From positions 1-64,000 of the forward strand of contig NZ_JAUSMX010000018.1 of the NCBI RefSeq assembly GCF_030646115.1: 64,000 bases of DNA, in the 5' to 3' direction. The DNA is from Fluviicoccus sp. Lineage in GTDB: Bacteria; Pseudomonadota; Gammaproteobacteria; Pseudomonadales; Moraxellaceae. Position 1 is the stretch's first letter, and each line of letters begins with the position of its first letter. Positions 51,879 to 59,954 of this stretch are shown piece after piece. The notes below the pieces were generated by a model. That model searched no databases and had not been told where the DNA came from. It was given only the letters and a program-made list of their open reading frames with translations. A program made the position numbers and the translations under genes.

Positions 51879-52976
51879 TTAGACAGACTCAAACAGGCCA
51901 TTTTCCGTTTCTTGCACAAGGATCATGAAATCGATATATAGGGAGACCACTTCGTCTTCCGCATTAACTCCCCAGAATGCGGGATATGCACCGTCACCAA
52001 AACCACTTGTGGATATGACGCAGTCGTCTTCACCTGTCATTGATAATAATTCTGGCTTACCGGAAAGGCACCATTTATTAAAGATCCGTCCTTTTTTGAT
52101 ACGGCTTAAACCCATGAGATTACCGACATCGAAAATGGCTAAATTGCCGGCATCTACGCCATAAACACCATTGCCACTTGGTGTATTAGCCGCATACCAT
52201 TTAACTGGTTGCTCGCTATCATTAAACCTTACTCGAATACCAGCCACTCGGTTATGAATTGTTACGGTTTCAACAGGATATTCCCCTGGGTTCACCTTTC
52301 TTTGCAGAGGCTCAAAGTCATAAATGTCATAGCCGAAATCTAAAATCCCAAGCACCCCTGAGCTGATTCGAAGCTTTCCGATCCGCTCTAGTTTTGCCAC
52401 TCCTTCATCTAAATTCGGAATCTTGATGTTACGTTCTGCTTGAAAAAGCGTGTTTTCATTGAATTCTATATGATCCTCCTTGTCCATGAAAGGAGCATCA
52501 GAGATACTTAAAGATAGGATGTCTGCATGTTTGTCAGTGTCAACAACAGGGCTCTTTGGAGGATGAAAAAGAGAAGATATTGCTGCTATTTTCCAACCTT
52601 TCTCTGTCTCATTTTCAAGATCATAGACGTGATATTTTGATGACTTAAGCGTCTCTTCGTAAATCTCTGTGAATACGCTGGCAACGTTGCCTTGAATTTC
52701 GCATTCTGTGATTTTTTCTATATTGGGGTTGAAATCAGCTTGCGAGCCAAATGAATTTCTAGATCCCGAACTACTCCCAGCAATAAAATTAGCCCTATCA
52801 ACATCTGCTATAAGATCTCCCCAATAGTCAAAATCCACATCATTGCCCATTTTTCTTTGGGCTTTTGACCATTGATCATACCAATGAGAAATAAACGCCT
52901 TGACCCTACCTTCAGGAGAATCAATCACATCACCGTATTTATCGTTTTTCTTGAAGAAATCAATGATTTTTTTCAT
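51879..52976 (-). CDS. DUF4241-like protein with N-terminal NTF2-like region, probable immunity-type protein
   Basis: C-terminal SGVLGILDFGYDIYDFEP...VAGIRVRFNDSEQPVKWYAA...YGVDAGNLAIFDV...GDGAYPAFWGVNAEDEVVSLYIDF; lower GC than surroundings. Confidence 0.7.
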   Translation of the reverse strand: MKKIIDFFKKNDKYGDVIDSPEGRVKAFISHWYDQWSKAQRKMGNDVDFDYWGDLIADVDRANFIAGSSSGSRNSFGSQADFNPNIEKITECEIQGNVASVFTEIYEETLKSSKYHVYDLENETEKGWKIAAISSLFHPPKSPVVDTDKHADILSLSISDAPFMDKEDHIEFNENTLFQAERNIKIPNLDEGVAKLERIGKLRISSGVLGILDFGYDIYDFEPLQRKVNPGEYPVETVTIHNRVAGIRVRFNDSEQPVKWYAANTPSGNGVYGVDAGNLAIFDVGNLMGLSRIKKGRIFNKWCLSGKPELLSMTGEDDCVISTSGFGDGAYPAFWGVNAEDEVVSLYIDFMILVQETENGLFESV

Positions 52977-52999
52977 GCTTAATTTCGATCTCCGGTTTC

Positions 53000-53122
53000 A
53001 CCTAACTACCCGTAAGGCGCAAGCACCCACCAACAAAATAAACAAAAACTCAGTAATCACTGAATTCAAAAATAACACAATAATTGGCTGGGTGCTTGTC
53101 GCACTTGACGCGCAAGTTAGGC
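53000..53122 (-). other. integron attC recombination site
   Basis: Minus strand: R'' GCCTAAC ... R' GTTAGGT; L'' GTCAAG(T)GCGAC pairs with L' GCGCCTTAC leaving extrahelical bases on one arm only; then a 10-bp CAAGCACCCA/TGGGTGCTTG stem and an AT-rich terminal loop. It begins at the stop codon of the Sel1 ORF. Confidence 0.87.
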
Positions 53123-54300
53123 TATTTATTAAATCCTGACAATGCAACCTTTGCTTGCTCATATCCTAACTCTGCTGCCTGCTTAAACCATTTAACAGCT
53201 TGAACTATATTTATGCTTCCACTTTTTCCTTCTTTATATATATTTCCTAAACTATACATTGCTTCTGGAGTCCCTTGCTCTGCTGACATCAAATAATAAC
53301 TAATGGCTTTTTTAATATCTTGCGAAACACCTAAACCATATTCATATTTATCAGCCAAGTTACACTGTGCGAATGCAAATCCTTGATCAGCCGCTTTTTG
53401 ATACCACGCTACAGCTTTAATATAGTCTTGCCGTACCCCTTTTCCATCCTGATATGCTAAACCAAGGCTATACTGCGCCGAATCTAACCCTTGCTTTGCC
53501 GCTAATTCATAGTACTCAAAAGCATTAGCAGCATTTTTTTCAACTCCCAAGCCTTGCGAATAGAAATAACCAAGTCTATTTTGCGCTATATCCAAACTAT
53601 TGGCCGCAGCAGAATACCATTTAAATGCCGTTACATAGTCTTGCTGAACACCATATCCTTTTTCATATAGAACACCTAAACAATATTGAGCCATTATTAC
53701 GTCTTTATCTGCTGCAAGTTCGTAATAATGTGCTGCTTGTTCATAGCTTTGATTAACTCCTAAACCATCTTCAAAACAACAACCCAACATATAATGAGCG
53801 TCTGAATTATCGCCTTTCGATGCATAATGAAATAACTCTACTGCTTTTAAATAATCTTGAGGTACTTCATCACCAAAAAAATACAAAACCCCTAAATGAA
53901 AAGCAGCTAAAAAACTACCTCTCTGGAAAGCCAACACCCACAACTCAATTGATTTTGTAAGATTTTTTTCAACCGAATGTCCTGTGTAACAGATAGTACC
54001 TAGCACAAATGGTGAGTTCTTATCACCTTCGGCTCGCTTGGCTTCTAAAAATTCAATACAATCATTTATATAGTCCTTACTATTTCTTTTGACAAAAGTA
54101 AGAAAGTTATTTTTATAACCATTATACTTAACTGGCCGTAATCCAGAGCCTCCTTCGTCCAAAAGTACGCAAAACACATCATCTCCAGTTAAGAAGCCAC
54201 TCACAATTGATGGAAACACTCCATAATTTGATAAAACTGCATCACCTTCCAAAACAGGAGATCCATCTTCATATAAAAAGTTATTTTCAGGTTTAAACAT
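53122..54300 (-). CDS. Sel1-repeat protein
   Basis: Many ~36-aa repeats such as AQYCLGVLYEKGYGVQQDYVTAFKWYSAAA; start chosen at MFKPENNFLYEDG. Confidence 0.9.
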   Translation of the reverse strand: MFKPENNFLYEDGSPVLEGDAVLSNYGVFPSIVSGFLTGDDVFCVLLDEGGSGLRPVKYNGYKNNFLTFVKRNSKDYINDCIEFLEAKRAEGDKNSPFVLGTICYTGHSVEKNLTKSIELWVLAFQRGSFLAAFHLGVLYFFGDEVPQDYLKAVELFHYASKGDNSDAHYMLGCCFEDGLGVNQSYEQAAHYYELAADKDVIMAQYCLGVLYEKGYGVQQDYVTAFKWYSAAANSLDIAQNRLGYFYSQGLGVEKNAANAFEYYELAAKQGLDSAQYSLGLAYQDGKGVRQDYIKAVAWYQKAADQGFAFAQCNLADKYEYGLGVSQDIKKAISYYLMSAEQGTPEAMYSLGNIYKEGKSGSINIVQAVKWFKQAAELGYEQAKVALSGFNK

Positions 54301-54415
54301 TATCATCCACCAAAAGCCTACACTTCGACGACACCTGTCGCCATAAATCAAATTCGCCTAGAAAAGATTGCCTTCCAGCGAGCTCCCTTTAGAATCAGAA
54401 ACTTAACCGCCAACT

Positions 54416-54437
54416 CCCCGGTAATTCCCCGGTAATT
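54416..54437. repeat. 11-bp tandem repeat
   Basis: CCCCGGTAATT x2, followed by a partial third copy. Confidence 0.7.
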
Positions 54438-54670
54438 CCCGGTTTTCAGCGACCGAAATCCAATGGCCGAAACACCATGAAAACTAGCAACACAGACACG
54501 CCTCGTCAACCCTGCCTGCTGCACTAACGGCGTCAGACTCTTAAAGCGCAATACCCGGCCACTTATCATTCCCCATACGCCCATCAACACCCAAAAACCC
54601 CGCTCCTCACCCCTCCCCACCTCAGCTATACTTCCCCCAAACAGCCCCCGCCCTCGGAGCCACCCCCAGC

Positions 54671-55753
54671 TTGAACACCACCCTCACCACCATCCGCCAG
54701 CTTCACCTCAGCCCGCCGGACCCTCAGCGCCTCACCGCCCTCTGCGGCCCCCTGCACGAACACCTGAAGCTGATTGAAAACCGCCTCGGCATCCGCATCC
54801 ATCAGCGTGGCCATTTATTCCACTTGCAAGGCCCCCTCACCGCCGTAATGCGCGCCGAACGCCTGCTCACCCAACTGTATAGCGACAGTGCCCTGATCCA
54901 CGAACTGACACCGGACACCATCCACCTCATGCTGCAAACCAGCCAGGACGACTCCGAATTGACCACCGAACCGCTTGTCGTTGAAGAGTCTCCGGCTGAA
55001 CCCGCCGCCGACTTCGCCCTGCGCACCCGCAAGGGCAGTGTCCACCCGCGCGGCGCCAACCAGCGCCAATACGTGGAAAACATCCTCAACCACGACATCA
55101 GCTTCGGCGTCGGACCCGCCGGCACCGGCAAGACTTACCTGGCCGTCGCTGCTGCGGTGGATCAACTGGAGCGCGATGAAATCCGCCGCATCCTGCTGGT
55201 GCGCCCCGCCGTCGAAGCCGGGGAAAAACTGGGCTTCCTGCCCGGCGACCTCACTGAAAAGATCAACCCCTACCTGCGGCCGCTGTACGACGCCCTCTAT
55301 GAAATGCTGGGCTTTGAGCGCGTGGCCAAGCTAATTGAGAAACAGGTGATTGAAGTGGCTCCCCTCGCCTACATGCGCGGCCGCACGCTTAACCACGCCT
55401 TCATCATCCTTGATGAAGGCCAGAACACCACACCGGAACAGATGAAGATGTTCCTGACCCGCCTCGGCTTCGGCTCACGGGCGGTGATTACCGGCGACAT
55501 TACCCAGGTGGACCTGCCGCGCGGCATCCAGTCCGGTCTGGCGCATGCCATCCGCGTGCTGGACAAGGTTCCGGGCATCCACATCACCCGTTTCACCAGC
55601 CGCGACGTGGTGCGGCACCCGCTTGTGCAGCATATTGTGGAAGCCTACGAGGCCTGGGACAAAAAGTCCGACGCCAAACCGGCCGGCCGCCCGCAACGCG
55701 TGAAAGCGGTGGTGGCGTCTGAATCCGAAGAAACCGGGGAGACACCAGCATGA
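54671..55753 (+). CDS. ybeZ: PhoH-like ATPase YbeZ (TTG start)
   Basis: FGVGPAGTGKTYLAVAAAVD, RPAVEAGEKLGFLPGDL, FIILDEGQNTTPEQMKMFLTRLGFGS. Confidence 0.96.
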   Translation: MNTTLTTIRQLHLSPPDPQRLTALCGPLHEHLKLIENRLGIRIHQRGHLFHLQGPLTAVMRAERLLTQLYSDSALIHELTPDTIHLMLQTSQDDSELTTEPLVVEESPAEPAADFALRTRKGSVHPRGANQRQYVENILNHDISFGVGPAGTGKTYLAVAAAVDQLERDEIRRILLVRPAVEAGEKLGFLPGDLTEKINPYLRPLYDALYEMLGFERVAKLIEKQVIEVAPLAYMRGRTLNHAFIILDEGQNTTPEQMKMFLTRLGFGSRAVITGDITQVDLPRGIQSGLAHAIRVLDKVPGIHITRFTSRDVVRHPLVQHIVEAYEAWDKKSDAKPAGRPQRVKAVVASESEETGETPA

Positions 55754-56226
55754 GTCGCGCCCTGTGCACGGTCAGCCTGCAAAAAGCCGCCAAGCATCGT
55801 GACCTGCCGAAACTGGCGGACTTCCGTCTTTGGGTGCAGGCAGCGCTGCAAGGCGCGGGACGTCAAAAGGCCTGCGAAGTGTCGATCCGTCTGGTGGAAG
55901 CTGACGAGAGCCAGGCGCTGAACCTGCAATACCGGGGCAAGGACAAACCCACCAACGTGCTGTCCTTCCCCTCCGACCTGCCGGAAGCCGTGCTCGACAG
56001 CCTGCCGCGTGAACCGCTGGGCGATATCATCATTTGCGTGCCGGTGGTGTATGCCGAGGCGGAAGAAGCGGGCAAGACCTCACAGGCGCACTGGACGCAC
56101 CTGACGGTGCACGGCATATTGCACCTGCTGGGCTTCGACCATATTGAAGATGATGAAGCGGAGGAGATGGAAGGTCTGGAAATACGGATTCTGGACGGGA
56201 TGGGAATTGCCAATCCTTATGAGTAG
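55750..56226 (+). CDS. ybeY: rRNA maturation endoribonuclease
   Basis: H-x3-H-x5-H motif HGILHLLGFDH; overlaps ybeZ stop. Confidence 0.96.
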   Translation: MSRALCTVSLQKAAKHRDLPKLADFRLWVQAALQGAGRQKACEVSIRLVEADESQALNLQYRGKDKPTNVLSFPSDLPEAVLDSLPREPLGDIIICVPVVYAEAEEAGKTSQAHWTHLTVHGILHLLGFDHIEDDEAEEMEGLEIRILDGMGIANPYE

Positions 56227-56322
56227 AAGGCTTAGGGATTGGCCTGCTTTCCGCCCGAAATACTGGCATTTCCCCCCCGCTCCCTGCACAATCGCCATCC
56301 CGACCATAATTCAACCTGAACC

Positions 56323-57171
56323 ATGAGTGACGACCGAGGAAACGATCAAGGCAAATCCTGGCTGGACCGCCTGACCGGATTGTTGAGCACAGAGCCGCAA
56401 GACCGCCAGGAACTGGCCGAAATCATCCGCAGCGCCGGAATGCGCGGTGTGCTGGACGCTGAAGCCCAGCGCATCATCGAAGCCACGCTGCTGGTCGCCG
56501 ACATGCAGGTTCGTGAAATCATGGTGCCACGCGCACAAATGATCTGCATCCGCGATGACGACGAACCCAAGGACTTCCTGCCGGTCCTGATTGAGTCCGC
56601 CCACTCCCGGTTTCCGGTGCTGGCCGAAGACAACTCCGATGAAGTAGTCGGCATCCTGCTGGCGAAAGATCTGTTGCGGCTCATTATCCAGAAGTCCGAA
56701 CGCTTCAGCATGAAGGACTACCTGCGCCCCGCCTTCTGCATTCCCGAATCGGCCCATATCGACAAGCTGCTCAGCGAATTCCGCGACAAGCAAAGCCACC
56801 TCGCCATTGTGGTGGACGAGTACGGCGGCATTTCCGGGCTGGTGACGCTGGAAGATGCTCTGGAACAGATTGTCGGCGACATCCATGACGAACACGACGA
56901 TGCCGATGAGGATTCGCACTGGATCAGTGAACAGGAAGACGGCACGTGGGTGGTGCAGGCCATAACCCCCATTCCCGATTTCAACGAACAGTTTGACACC
57001 CAATACAGCAACGAGGACTTCGATACCGTGGGCGGCATTGTCCTCAGCGAATTCGAGCGTATGCCCACCATCAACGAATCCATCACCATCAGCCCTTACC
57101 GTTTTACGGTCATGGCCGCCGATGCCCGCATGATCCGTGTGCTCAGGGTCGAAAAAATCCCGCATGATTAA
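56323..57171 (+). CDS. corC: CorC/YbeX CBS-domain protein
   Basis: VREIMVPRAQMICI, VDEYGGISGLVTLEDALEQIVGDI. Confidence 0.95.
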   Translation: MSDDRGNDQGKSWLDRLTGLLSTEPQDRQELAEIIRSAGMRGVLDAEAQRIIEATLLVADMQVREIMVPRAQMICIRDDDEPKDFLPVLIESAHSRFPVLAEDNSDEVVGILLAKDLLRLIIQKSERFSMKDYLRPAFCIPESAHIDKLLSEFRDKQSHLAIVVDEYGGISGLVTLEDALEQIVGDIHDEHDDADEDSHWISEQEDGTWVVQAITPIPDFNEQFDTQYSNEDFDTVGGIVLSEFERMPTINESITISPYRFTVMAADARMIRVLRVEKIPHD

Positions 57172-58690
57172 ACTGCTTTCCACCCTGCGCGGCCCTTGGG
57201 CGGCGCCTGTGCTGGCCCTGCTTGCCGGGGCGGTCTTTGTTCTGTCGTTGTCTCCCTTCAATGTCTGGGGGCTGGCGCTGCTGTCCCCCGCCTTGCTGGC
57301 GGAACTGCTGCATGGCCAGCGCCCCGGCCGCGCAGCACGCATCGGCTGGATGTACGGCATCGGCCTGTGGGCCGCCGGGGTATGGTGGCTGTACATTTCC
57401 GTGCATGACTATGGCCACACGCCGGCCTGGCTGTCGGTGATCATGGTGGGTCTGGTGGCTTTGGTCATGGGCTCGTTGACCGGGCTGATGGGTTTCCTGT
57501 ATCGCCGTTTCAACCTCGATCGCCGCGCCCTGCTGACGTTCGCTCCTTTGTTCATCGGCTTCGAGTGGATGCGCAGCTGGCTGTTCACCGGGTTCCCGTG
57601 GCTCTATACCGGCTATGCCTTCCTCGACACGCCGCTGGAGCATTACGCGCCGTTGCTGGGGGTGTTTGGCGTGGGGTTGCTGGCCATTGTCAGCGCCCAG
57701 TCGGCGGCGGCGCTGCTGAAGACCGGCGGTCGCGCCTGGATGGCGGCGATATTGGCCGCGCTGGTGTGGGGCGGCAGCTTTGCCCTGTCACAGCATGTCT
57801 GGAGCAAACCGGACCTGCAACGGCAACTCAGCCTGAGCATCATCCAGGGCAATATTCCGCAAGACATGAAATGGCAGATGGAGTGGCGTGACAAGACGCT
57901 GGACATCTACCGCCAGTGGTCGAAAAACGAATGGGGCCGCGATCTGGTGATCTGGCCGGAAGCGGCGGTGCCGATGTTCCAGTACGAGGCCGCCGAGTTC
58001 CTGTCCGAGATGGAAAACAACGCGCTGACCGCGCACAGCACGCTGGTGACCGGCATTCCCTTTGCCGATCTCCGGCGGCTCGACAAGGCGGGCATTCCGC
58101 CGTTCTACAACAGCGTGGCGGCCATCGGTCAGGGCTATGGCTTGTACTTCAAGCAACGGCTGGTGCCGTTCGGGGAATACATTCCCTTTGAAAGCCTGCT
58201 GCGCAACACCATTCCCTTCTTCAGCCGCGACATGTCCAGTTTCAGCGCCGGCACGCCGGGCCAGATGCCGTTGATGGTGGGGAACTACCGGGCCGGGGCC
58301 GCCATCTGCTACGAAGTGGCTTATCCGGAACTGACGCGGCGCAATGCAACAGATGCCGACTTCCTGATCACGGTCAGCAACGACGGCTGGTTCGGGCATT
58401 CCATCGGCCCCGACCAGCATTTGCAGATGGTGCGCATGCGCTCGCTGGAAACCGGCAAATGGTTTGTGCGCGCCACCAACAACGGCATTTCGGCCATTAT
58501 CAATGAGCACGGCCGGATTGTGGCGCAAGTGCCGCAATTCAAGCGCACTGTGTTGCGCGGCACGGTGTACATGACCTCGGACAAGACGCCGTATCTGCGT
58601 TGGGGCTATGCCCCGGTGATGCTGCTGGCGGGATTGATGCTGGCGGCGGGGGTTTGGCGTGTGAGAAGTGGGCAATCGGATGTCTTGTAG
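57164..58690 (+). CDS. lnt: apolipoprotein N-acyltransferase
   Basis: WPEAAVP, KQRLVPFGEYIPFESLL, ICYEVAYPEL; end of the ybeZ-ybeY-corC-lnt order. Confidence 0.96.
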   Translation: MIKLLSTLRGPWAAPVLALLAGAVFVLSLSPFNVWGLALLSPALLAELLHGQRPGRAARIGWMYGIGLWAAGVWWLYISVHDYGHTPAWLSVIMVGLVALVMGSLTGLMGFLYRRFNLDRRALLTFAPLFIGFEWMRSWLFTGFPWLYTGYAFLDTPLEHYAPLLGVFGVGLLAIVSAQSAAALLKTGGRAWMAAILAALVWGGSFALSQHVWSKPDLQRQLSLSIIQGNIPQDMKWQMEWRDKTLDIYRQWSKNEWGRDLVIWPEAAVPMFQYEAAEFLSEMENNALTAHSTLVTGIPFADLRRLDKAGIPPFYNSVAAIGQGYGLYFKQRLVPFGEYIPFESLLRNTIPFFSRDMSSFSAGTPGQMPLMVGNYRAGAAICYEVAYPELTRRNATDADFLITVSNDGWFGHSIGPDQHLQMVRMRSLETGKWFVRATNNGISAIINEHGRIVAQVPQFKRTVLRGTVYMTSDKTPYLRWGYAPVMLLAGLMLAAGVWRVRSGQSDVL

Positions 58691-58755
58691 GTCGGGTTTC
58701 AACCCGACAACAGTCTCCGACCGAAGGGCATTGTCGGGCTGAAGCCCGACCTACA
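58685..58755. repeat. REP/BIME-like paired palindromes
   Basis: TTGTAGGTCGGGTTTCAACCCGACAA and TTGTCGGGCTGAAGCCCGACCTACA in inverted orientation. Confidence 0.85.
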
Positions 58756-58844
58756 GGCGGGTGCGCCCTACTTCCGCCAGACGCTGTTCTGTTCGTTTTC
58801 TTGCCACCGACATGTCTGTCAACGAGGGCGCACGCAGTTCGCCC

Positions 58845-59882
58845 CTACGCTGTGATCCTGGCGTGGATGGTGTTCCAGCCCGCCTCAATTTCCCCCACCA
58901 CACGCTGCATCACCTCCTCCGCTGACACCACATCGCGAATCAAGCCCTGCGACTGGCCGATGAACTGCATGCCCTGCTCCAGGTCGCCCTGCTGGGTGGC
59001 GGCCTGCAGCCGCGGCGCGGCGGCACCAAACAGGGCCAGCATGCGAATCTTGGTTGGATCCAGCAGCAAGCCCGCCAGCACTTTCCAGATCGGCACCGCC
59101 AGCGCGCGGGCGGCCAGCATGGCGTGCCATGCGGCGGGTATAATGCCCATCGGCTTGCGGGTCAGCTTTTCAGCAATGGGGGTTTTCATGTAGCGGGCGT
59201 TGAGGCCGTCAAAATGGGGGGAATAGATGGTGTCGTGCTGATCCTTGTCCACTACAGCCTGCTTGGTGCGGGCATGCACCGGACTTTCAGCACAGGTGGC
59301 AAAGCGCGAGCCCATGGCTATGGCGTCCGCCCCCAGCGCCAGCGCCGCCAGCAAACCGCGCTGGTCGGCAAAACCGCCGCAACCGATCACCGGAATCTTC
59401 ACCGCATCGGCAATGGCCGGCACCAGCACCAGCGAGGTGACTTCACCGCCATGCGCCGCCGCTTCATGGCCGGTCACCAGCAAGGCATCCACGCCTTGCG
59501 CCTGCGCCGCCAGCGCGTGTTTCGCCGTGGTCACGGTGGCGATGGCCTTGCCGCCGTAGGCATGGCAGCCCGCAATCAACCAGTCGCCCTTGCCCAGTGA
59601 AAAGTTGATCACCGGCACCTTCTCCTGCAGCGCCACTTCGGCGTTTTCCTTGGCGCCGGGCATGATCAGCGCACAATTCACCCCGAACGGCTGGTCTGTG
59701 AGTTCACGCACGCGGCGGATGGAGGCGCGGGTCTGTTCCGGATTAAGGGGGCCGAGGGCGAGGATGCCCAGACCCCCGGCATTGCAGACGGCGGCGACCA
59801 GCTCCGGGGTGGAAATCCAGCTCATGCCGGGCAGGATCACGGGATAACGGATGCCGAGCAGTTCGGTGATGCGGGTTTTCAT
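58845..59882 (-). CDS. nitronate monooxygenase-family flavin oxidoreductase
   Basis: YPVILPGMSWISTPELVAAVCNAGGLGILA, VTGHEAAAHGG, VIGCGGFADQRGLLAALALGADAIAMGSRF. Confidence 0.93.
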   Translation of the reverse strand: MKTRITELLGIRYPVILPGMSWISTPELVAAVCNAGGLGILALGPLNPEQTRASIRRVRELTDQPFGVNCALIMPGAKENAEVALQEKVPVINFSLGKGDWLIAGCHAYGGKAIATVTTAKHALAAQAQGVDALLVTGHEAAAHGGEVTSLVLVPAIADAVKIPVIGCGGFADQRGLLAALALGADAIAMGSRFATCAESPVHARTKQAVVDKDQHDTIYSPHFDGLNARYMKTPIAEKLTRKPMGIIPAAWHAMLAARALAVPIWKVLAGLLLDPTKIRMLALFGAAAPRLQAATQQGDLEQGMQFIGQSQGLIRDVVSAEEVMQRVVGEIEAGWNTIHARITA

Positions 59883-59954
59883 GGCAAGTCTGCGCCTGAC
59901 AGAGGGTTCAGGCGCTATTTGTAACAGAGCGGACGCTTGGTTGGGAAGTGTGGA

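Noticed and set aside
53152-54150. Periodic sequence that might be taken for a tandem DNA repeat or CRISPR-like array
   Set aside because: The periodicity is the ~36-codon Sel1 protein repeat; nucleotide copies are divergent and there are no spacers.
54348-54620. 90-aa minus-strand ORF upstream of the Sel1 gene
   Set aside because: No domain, overlaps tandem repeats and a probable recombination boundary; not called as a gene.
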